Assembly: GCA_027022775.1 (NCBI GenBank) | Contig: JALVXO010000133.1 | Coordinates: 1 to 10,529 of the forward strand | Direction: 5' to 3' | Length of the DNA: 10,529 bases | From: Campylobacteraceae bacterium | GTDB taxonomy: Bacteria > Campylobacterota > Campylobacteria > Campylobacterales > Sulfurovaceae | In this document: positions 6,559 through 10,529 of the stretch, in pieces | Numbering within the stretch: the stretch's first letter is position 1 | Layout: every line of letters starts with the position of its first letter | Position numbers and translations under genes: made by a program | Notes under the pieces: model-generated | Told to the model about the DNA's origin: nothing | Database searches by the model: none | Seen by the model: only the letters and a program-made list of their open reading frames with translations

Positions 6559-6982
6559 GTAACTCCTCTAAAATATACTCCCGCTGATTAGGCTCTTTGT
6601 TTATTTTAATGCAAAAAACATTAAATCCAGCATTTACAAGCAGATTTATTAAATTTTCATCAGCCCACTCTGCAAAATGCAGCCCCTCTTTTTCAAACTC
6701 GTCTATTAGCCCAAGTGCAGCTATCTCTTTAAAATTTACCCTGTAGAAATCGTAATGAAAAACTTTTTCACCGTAAACTTGCTGAAGTGAAAATGTAGGG
6801 GAAGTTGCAGAACCCAGATTTAACTCTTTAACTATAGCATCAACCAGAGCGGTTTTACCTGCCGCCAGATCGCCTTCTAAAGCAATAACCGCATTTTTTG
6901 GCAGCAATTTTAAAATATCTTTTGCAATTTTTGGCACGCCTTCAAGCGGTGCTCTGTTTTTATAAAGCGTTTGAGACTTCAA
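6551..6982 (-). CDS. tsaE: tRNA t6A biosynthesis ATPase TsaE
   Basis: A 143-aa P-loop protein that works with TsaB and TsaD in forming N6-threonylcarbamoyladenosine at position 37 of ANN-decoding tRNAs. Motifs: P-loop GDLAAGKTAL (37-46; most homologues have GDLGAGKTT, but the GxxxxGKT rule is kept), SPTF (61-64), HYDFYR (76-81) with the metal/nucleotide-site aspartate, and AEWAD (104-108). Length is normal for the family. Start is TTG at 6980-6982: GGAG sits at 6990-6993 with a 7-base spacer, inside the end of trpD, which it overlaps by 23 bases. It overlaps lptB by 8 bases at the other end, so the three genes form one tight operon. The tsaE-lptB pairing agrees with other Campylobacterota as I recall them. 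Confidence 0.94.
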   Translation of the reverse strand: MKSQTLYKNRAPLEGVPKIAKDILKLLPKNAVIALEGDLAAGKTALVDAIVKELNLGSATSPTFSLQQVYGEKVFHYDFYRVNFKEIAALGLIDEFEKEGLHFAEWADENLINLLVNAGFNVFCIKINKEPNQREYILEELHA

Positions 6983-7931
6983 CTATTTTCTCCAAATGCT
7001 CTTTTGCTTTTTTGCTATCTAGGGTGTATTCTAAAATCTCTATCCCCTCTTTTATATCGCGCGCTTTTCCTTCGGCAAAAAGGGCATAAGCGCCGTTTAA
7101 AAGCACAACATCCCTTTTTGCGCCCTTCTCTTCCCCGCTTAAAATGCTATGAGTTATTTTAGCATTCTCTTTCGCATCGCCGCCTAAAATTGCCTCTTTT
7201 GGCGCTAATTTAAAGCCGTGCTCTTGCGGATTAATAACCCCTTTGCTCACCCTGCCCTGCTCTACATAAGCAAACTGTGTAGGCGCGCTTATGCTAATTT
7301 CATCCATGCCGTCTTCGCTGCTTACAACAAAGGCGCGCTTGGCATCAAGATGCACCAGCGCATTAGCCATTCTTTCTATAAAATCGGGACTAAATACTCC
7401 AAGCAGATACTTTTTAGCACCTGCTGGATTTGTAAGAGGCCCCAAAATGTTAAAAATTGTTCTATGGCTCAGCGATTTGCGAATTGGCATAATGTGCTTC
7501 ATTGCAGGGTGATGGTTTATTGCAAAAATGAATGTAAATCCGACCTCTTCTACCATTTTAACCTGTTTTTTGGGCTCAAGGTTTAAATTAATTCCAAGCG
7601 CTTCTAAAACATCTGCAGAACCGGATTTGCTTGTAATGCTTCTGTTGCCGTGTTTTGCAACTTTCGCCCCGCTGGCAGCAAGCAGCAGTGAAGTTGTCGT
7701 AGAGATATTAAAACTGCCGCTCTTATCCCCGCCTGTTCCTACAATATCTATAAGTTCATCCTGCAGCTCTTTTGAAACAGGCAGCTTTATGGAGTGTTCG
7801 CGCATAACGTTTGCAGCATTAGCAATATCTTCGCTGCTCTCGCCTTTTTTATAAAGCTCAACCAAAAAATCTCTCGCCTCTTGTTCGCTCAATTCGTTAT
7901 TAAAAAGTTTCTCAAACATCACCCTGCTCAT
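6960..7931 (-). CDS. trpD: Anthranilate phosphoribosyltransferase TrpD
   Basis: Transfers phosphoribose from PRPP to anthranilate, the second committed step of tryptophan synthesis, in the cytoplasm as a dimer. The 323 residues cover the whole family length: a helical N-terminal domain (1-60), then the PRPP-binding GTGGDKSGSFNIST (65-78), KHGNRS (93-98) in the anthranilate-contacting loop, SKSGSADVLEALG (101-113), FNILGPLTNPA, and EDGMDEIS, the Mg-binding region of this fold. AAGGAGA at 7936-7942 supports the ATG start. It is first in the trpD-tsaE-lptB operon, with no other trp genes nearby. A promoter must lie within the repeat-rich gap upstream, but I could not pick a convincing one. Confidence 0.95.
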   Translation of the reverse strand: MSRVMFEKLFNNELSEQEARDFLVELYKKGESSEDIANAANVMREHSIKLPVSKELQDELIDIVGTGGDKSGSFNISTTTSLLLAASGAKVAKHGNRSITSKSGSADVLEALGINLNLEPKKQVKMVEEVGFTFIFAINHHPAMKHIMPIRKSLSHRTIFNILGPLTNPAGAKKYLLGVFSPDFIERMANALVHLDAKRAFVVSSEDGMDEISISAPTQFAYVEQGRVSKGVINPQEHGFKLAPKEAILGGDAKENAKITHSILSGEEKGAKRDVVLLNGAYALFAEGKARDIKEGIEILEYTLDSKKAKEHLEKIVEVSNAL

Positions 7932-8099
7932 TGTTTCTCCTTTTTATTAAGCTAAGAGCCTAGAGCTTAGAGCTAATAAAGTAGCTTCGCTTTTTTTAAG
8001 CGGCGAAGCCGCATATATGTTAACTTAAAAGTTTCATTCATATAAAAAGCATAAAGTCCAAAAAATCTAGCGTTCCGTCATTCCCGTAAAAGCTAGACT

Positions 8100-8240
8100 G
8101 CGCAAAAAGTTCATAAAATTTGTCTTAATATTCATTCTGAGCGAAGCGAAGAATCTAATTTAGCCGGTTCTATAGAGATTCTTCGCTACGCTCAGAATGA
8201 CTGAAATGGGTAATTTTACAGAAATTTTAACTTTTTGCGC
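8100..8240. repeat. Compact 141-bp palindromic element inside the block
   Basis: Outer arms GCGCAAAAAGTT and AACTTTTTGCGC (8100-8111, 8229-8240) are perfect; after a 3-base bulge the pairing continues as AAAATTT/AAATTTT (8115-8121, 8222-8228). The centre is the 24-base hairpin pair 8133-8156/8176-8199 with a 19-base loop and one mismatch. The core words CTGAGCGAAGCGAAGAATC and its reverse occur as a common intergenic repeat in many bacterial genomes. It looks like a MITE- or REP-like element with no coding capacity. Confidence 0.75.
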
Positions 8241-8265
8241 AACCTCAAGCGGGAATCCAGGGCAA

Positions 8266-8306
8266 TTTATGCCAGATAAGTTTGGATGCAAACAAATCTG
8301 GCTAAA
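8266..8306. repeat. Hairpin with GATG loop
   Basis: Stem segments TTTA/TAAA (8266-8269, 8303-8306), GCCAGAT/ATCTGGC (8271-8277, 8296-8302) and GTTTG/CAAAC (8280-8284, 8289-8293) close on the tetraloop GATG, with a symmetric AA/AA internal loop. It belongs to the extra segment on the right half of the repeat block. Confidence 0.65.
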
Positions 8307-8323
8307 TAAACCGTGAATTCATT

Positions 8324-8402
8324 CGGAAAACAGATAGCAGAGAACAGAAAACGGTAATAAAAAATATTTACAGTTTTCCGTTTTCCGCTTTCAGTTTTCT
8401 GC
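8324..8402. repeat. Degenerate GAAAAC/GTTTTC repeat pair
   Basis: The left part contains GGAAAACAGA and CAGAAAACGG (8345-8354). The right part repeats the complement as CAGTTTTCCGTTTTCCG and CAGTTTTCTG (8371-8401). The two halves form an imperfect inverted repeat around an AT-rich centre at 8355-8370. The short word is repeated in tandem within the right arm. Confidence 0.6.
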
Positions 8403-8537
8403 ACGGAATGACGGAATGCATTTCTTTACCAAATTTTGCTTTAAGCTTTACACTTTATAAAGTGAAATTCTTAAGTTGACGCGTATGCGGCGCAGCTGCA
8501 CCGCTAGCTCTAAACTCTTTGCTCTTAGCTCTTAGCT

Positions 8538-8565
8538 AAATTAAGCAGCTTAAGCTGCTTAATTT
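8538..8565 (-). terminator. 28-base perfect palindrome at the end of the S4 gene
   Basis: A 12-bp stem (8538-8549 with 8554-8565), core GCAGC-TTAA-GCTGC, contains the stop codon of the S4-domain gene (8559-8561). The 5' arm begins A-rich and the 3' arm ends TTAATTT, so on the minus strand it can act as the intrinsic terminator of the dapD operon, although no long T-run follows. It is symmetric, so it could also block plus-strand transcripts. Confidence 0.6.
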
Positions 8566-8807
8566 ATTTCTCTAAAATACTCATCTTTTGCCGATTTTGG
8601 CACAGTTTTTGTTGTGGGGATTTTTAAAACTTCGTAACTTTTTGCACCATGCAGATACTCTATTGTTATTTTATCCCCCACTTTTACCTCTTTAGAAGGC
8701 TTTGCTTTAATGCCGTTAATAAAAACAACCCCGCTTTTTACCATATCCTGGGCTATAGTGCGGCGCTTAACAACATTTACACTGCTTAACCATTTATCAA
8801 TCCGCAA
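8559..8807 (-). CDS. Small S4-domain RNA-binding protein (RqcP/Hsp15-like)
   Basis: An 82-aa protein that is almost entirely an S4 RNA-binding domain: MRIDKWLSSVNVVKRRTIAQ, MVKSGVVFINGIKAKPS and VKVGDKITIEY match the helix-loop-strand pattern of the S4 fold, followed by a short tail. Free-standing S4 proteins of this size include RqcP and Hsp15 (HslR), which bind 50S subunits carrying stalled peptidyl-tRNA; a role in ribosome rescue is inferred from that family. The TTG start at 8805-8807 is chosen because AGGAG lies at 8815-8819 with a 7-base spacer and the protein then begins MRIDKW, as homologues do. The longer in-frame ATG version (8849) would add an unlikely poly-Lys leader and overlap the preceding gene by 53 bases. 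As called, it overlaps that gene by 11 bases, so it is co-translated. Confidence 0.85.
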   Translation of the reverse strand: MRIDKWLSSVNVVKRRTIAQDMVKSGVVFINGIKAKPSKEVKVGDKITIEYLHGAKSYEVLKIPTTKTVPKSAKDEYFREIN

Positions 8808-9045
8808 GGGTAAACTCCTCTTTTGCTTTTTTTGCTTCAGCTTCGCCAATAAATGTTAAAGCGCCCTCTTTGGTCACAAACCCCTCATCCTGCAACTCTT
8901 TTAAAAGCTCTTTAAGGCGCTGAAGGGTAGCCATTTTGGTATTGGCCAAAGCAGCAAGCGCATCTTCCAGGCTTTCACCGCCCTCACGCAAAAGCAGTTT
9001 TAAAAGGATAACCTTTTTTTCTATCTCATATTCATTTAACACCAT
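8797..9045 (-). CDS. 82-aa winged-helix-like protein of unknown function
   Basis: A small, charged, helix-rich cytoplasmic protein. I do not recognise a named family. The pattern EIEKKVILLKLLL, then a helix with MATLQRLKELLKELQDEGFV, then a probable beta-wing VTKEGALTFIGEAEA resembles a winged helix-turn-helix, where the ATLQRLKELLKELQ segment would be the recognition helix. Its ATG overlaps the dapD stop codon (TAATG at 9043-9047 on the minus strand), and no strong ribosome site precedes it, so its translation probably depends on dapD. Its end overlaps the S4 gene by 11 bases. DNA binding is a guess from fold pattern only; membership in the dapD operon is clear. Confidence 0.75.
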   Translation of the reverse strand: MVLNEYEIEKKVILLKLLLREGGESLEDALAALANTKMATLQRLKELLKELQDEGFVTKEGALTFIGEAEAKKAKEEFTLAD

Positions 9046-10235
9046 TAGTGGAGCTCTTCGTTTAGTTTTACTTCTCTTGTGCTTCTTCTTGCAATCACTT
9101 CGCCTGTTGTAGAATCCTGGCGGTAGTGGATGCCATTAAGATTTGCAAGCTCTGCCCCTTTGAAATACTCTTTGTTTTCTAAATCCGCGCCCGGATTTGC
9201 AGCTTTTATTTTCTCAAGCTCTTCAGGAGCAATTTTGATTTTTGTTCCGGCAAGCACTGCAATTCCTGCATCTACAATACACCCGTCACCAAGCGGCACG
9301 CCTGTTACTGAGTTTGCGCCAAGCAGCGTATTTTCGCCAATGCTTATTGGGTTGCCGTCTGTTCCGCTTAATACCCCTAAAATACTAGCGCCGCCGCCTA
9401 CATCTGAACCGCTGCCGACAACTGCCGAAGAGCTTATGCGCCCCTCTACCATAACAGGACCTAAAGTTCCGGCATTAAAGTTAATGTAACTGGCTCCTGG
9501 CATTACTGTTGTTCCAGGTGCCAGCTGCGCACCCATTCTAACTTTGGAAGAGTCTAAAATTCTTGTATTATCAGCCGGAATAATATGCTGCAGGTATCTT
9601 GGGAATTTATCTACACTGTCGATATTTGGGAATGTCCCTTTCAACTTCATCTCGATTTCGTTTTCTCTTAAGTAATCAAGCTCATAAGGCTTGTTGCCAA
9701 CCCATGCAACATTGCTTAAAATTCCAAACGCCCCGTTTAAATTTACGCCTCTTAATTTAGCTTTGCCCAAAGAGAGCGCATAAAGCTTTAGATAAACCGC
9801 TTCTACGGTTTTTGGCGCATCATCTTCAAAAAGGAAAGCAATAGTGTAATCTCTTGCAATATCTCCGATTTCATTTAAAACTTTAATTACCTGCACATTT
9901 TTGTGCGCATCTCCTACTGCTTCTGCAACAAATGGAGCAAAAGCATTCATTGCATTTTTTACAAAATTGTCATCTATTGTTGCAACAAATTCACTGCCGC
10001 TAAAATCAACATTAATCCCAGCTTCCTGCAAAGCTTTTACAAAAACAGCCGCAGAGCCGAAATTTTCATTCCAGTTAACCACTGCAAAGTTGGCTTGAAG
10101 TATCTTGTCTGCATTTTTCTGGCCCCTGTCAACCCTTGCAATGCCAAAGGCTAAAGGCTTTCTGTACCCCTCTTGCGCTTCAACCTCTCCAACTAACGCT
10201 TTAAACTCTTCTACATTAGAAATTTTATCTATCAT
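9045..10235 (-). CDS. dapD: Tetrahydrodipicolinate N-succinyltransferase DapD
   Basis: Transfers succinyl from succinyl-CoA to tetrahydrodipicolinate in the succinylase branch of meso-diaminopimelate/lysine synthesis, feeding peptidoglycan; a cytoplasmic homotrimer. At 396 aa it matches the long epsilonproteobacterial form rather than the 274-aa E. coli type. The N-terminal region (1-225) is followed by the left-handed parallel beta-helix of hexapeptide repeats (about 226-335): SSKVRMGAQLAPGTTVMPGA, NAGTLGPVMVEGRI, VVGSGSDVGGGASILGVLSG, ISIGENTLLGANSVTG and LGDGCIVDAGIAVLAGT. These are diagnostic for the acyl-CoA-binding coil region. AGGAG at 10241-10245 supports the ATG. It heads a three-gene minus-strand operon with an 82-aa protein and an S4 protein. 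Confidence 0.96.
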   Translation of the reverse strand: MIDKISNVEEFKALVGEVEAQEGYRKPLAFGIARVDRGQKNADKILQANFAVVNWNENFGSAAVFVKALQEAGINVDFSGSEFVATIDDNFVKNAMNAFAPFVAEAVGDAHKNVQVIKVLNEIGDIARDYTIAFLFEDDAPKTVEAVYLKLYALSLGKAKLRGVNLNGAFGILSNVAWVGNKPYELDYLRENEIEMKLKGTFPNIDSVDKFPRYLQHIIPADNTRILDSSKVRMGAQLAPGTTVMPGASYINFNAGTLGPVMVEGRISSSAVVGSGSDVGGGASILGVLSGTDGNPISIGENTLLGANSVTGVPLGDGCIVDAGIAVLAGTKIKIAPEELEKIKAANPGADLENKEYFKGAELANLNGIHYRQDSTTGEVIARRSTREVKLNEELH

Positions 10236-10261
10236 AAACTCTCCTAAATTTATTTTGCATT

Positions 10262-10294
10262 ATTATACAGTGTTACTTTTAACATGAAATTATA
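10262..10294 (-). promoter_or_regulatory. Probable dapD promoter region with two -10 boxes
   Basis: Two TATAAT hexamers lie on the minus strand at 10262-10267 and 10289-10294, 27 and 54 bases upstream of the dapD ATG. Neither has a good TTGACA partner at 16-18 bases, as is usual in Campylobacterota. The nearer box best fits a short leader. The farther one overlaps the end of the open frame coming from the right edge. Confidence 0.5.
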
Positions 10295-10529
10295 GTAAAA
10301 TATTAATAGTTAATTTAATGTAAAATATTGTAAATAGTGAGGACACGTTTAAAATGTGCCAAAAGTGCCCGTAAAGTTGTGTATCTTTAACAAAAATGTT
10401 AGTTTTGACATGAGATCCAATATCAAAAGCCATGTGAATTAGTGATGATATACTTGCATTTAAATCTGTAATTTTGCCTATTGAAGTATGATATGCTATT
10501 TCTATGTGAGAAAGAACCTGAAAATTACC
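10290..10529 (-). CDS. Possible C-terminal end of an unidentified protein entering from the right edge
   Basis: On the minus strand one frame stays open from the window edge (10529) for 79 codons to a TAA at 10290-10292. The other five frames here are broken by several stops, which in AT-rich DNA favours coding, but only weakly. The translation is Ile/Ser/His-rich (for example SHIEIAYHTSIGKI, HMAFDIGSHVK, LYGHFWHIL) and ends in a hydrophobic tail FTIFYIKLTINILL. I cannot match it to a family. It may be the end of a real gene or a chance open frame in intergenic DNA. Confidence 0.3.
   Translation of the reverse strand, partial: GNFQVLSHIEIAYHTSIGKITDLNASISSLIHMAFDIGSHVKTNIFVKDTQLYGHFWHILNVSSLFTIFYIKLTINILL
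10344..10358. repeat. Short palindrome CACGTTTAAAATGTG
   Basis: A 15-base inverted repeat, CACGTTT-A-AAATGTG, with one G-T wobble. It lies inside the doubtful open frame at the right edge and upstream of the dapD promoter. It could be an operator or chance; there is no further support. Confidence 0.25.

Larger units (their letters stand above)
7951..8536. repeat. Block of concentric inverted repeats (about 590 bp, no gene)
   Basis: The gap between trpD and the S4 gene holds no gene but at least five nested pairs of inverted arms in mirrored order. (A) GCTAAGAGC 7951-7959 with 8528-8536. (B) TTAGAGCTA 7967-7975 with 8505-8513. (C) 8008-8028 with 8471-8491, 17 of 21 bases matching. (D) TTCCGTCATTCC 8073-8084 with 8405-8416, perfect. 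(E) GCGCAAAAAGTT 8100-8111 with 8229-8240, perfect. (F) 8133-8156 with 8176-8199, 23 of 24. A small hairpin GCGGC-GAA-GCCGC lies at 8000-8012. The right half carries about 150 extra bases (8241-8404) with hairpins of their own. The arms resemble dispersed intergenic palindromes known from many bacteria. No transposase or terminal duplication was found. Confidence 0.85.

Noticed and set aside
7218..7586. 122-codon plus-strand open frame
   Set aside because: Antisense shadow of trpD with no ribosome site and no recognisable protein features; trpD is unmistakable on the other strand.
8000..8540. CRISPR array
   Set aside because: The repeats are inverted and nested, of different sequence, not direct repeats of equal length with equal spacers; no cas genes.
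8808..8849. Longer S4 protein starting at ATG 8849
   Set aside because: The added 14 residues are a poly-Lys/Gln leader read inside the upstream gene; TTG at 8805-8807 has AGGAG 7 bases before it and gives the usual MRIDKW start.
9130..9489. 119-codon plus-strand open frame
   Set aside because: Antisense shadow of the dapD beta-helix region; low-complexity Ser/Pro/Ala translation.
10340..10400. Insertion sequence end near the right edge
   Set aside because: A short palindrome and a CxxC-like string on the plus strand suggested it, but the plus frames are closed quickly and no matching inverted end is in the window.

Overview
The window looks like ordinary chromosomal DNA of a Campylobacterota (former Epsilonproteobacteria) species, probably a free-living Sulfurimonas/Sulfurovum-type relative. 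The reasons are the long epsilon-type DapD (396 aa), DnaK ending in DDDDVIDAEVE, a close trpD-tsaE-lptB string, an SO_0444-type permease, moderately AT-rich coding DNA, strong AAGGAG-type ribosome sites and frequent TTG starts. The genus is an inference from protein style, not from a database match.

Layout, left to right. (1) 1-1884, plus strand: the 3' part of a molybdate-type (ModA-like) binding protein, then a complete Cys-containing permease of the SO_0444 Cu/Zn efflux type, closed by a hairpin-plus-T-run terminator. (2) 1896-4863, minus strand: grpE then dnaK under a textbook sigma70 promoter (TTGACA-N17-TATAAT), a strong terminator after dnaK, then a separately promoted small glycine-zipper lipoprotein. 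No hrcA lies next to grpE in this window and no CIRCE operator was seen. (3) 4864-5835: an accessory-looking gap holding the frameshifted 3' remnant of a DNA methyltransferase and a very AT-rich orphan gene of 151 aa. (4) 5836-7931, minus strand: overlapping operon trpD-tsaE-lptB (tryptophan synthesis, tRNA t6A modification, LPS export ATPase). (5) 7932-8558: about 630 bp without genes, packed with concentric inverted repeats. (6) 8559-10235, minus strand: dapD, an 82-aa winged-helix-like protein and a small S4-domain RNA-binding protein, coupled by short overlaps. (7) 10236-10529: dapD promoter region and an 80-codon open frame running in from the right edge that I cannot identify.

Most genes are housekeeping. 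I see no clear new defence or biosynthetic system. The points worth a second look are the nested repeat block at 7951-8536, the decayed methyltransferase plus AT-rich orphan between lptB and grpE, the palindromes in the glycine-zipper promoter, and the unidentified open frame at the right edge.
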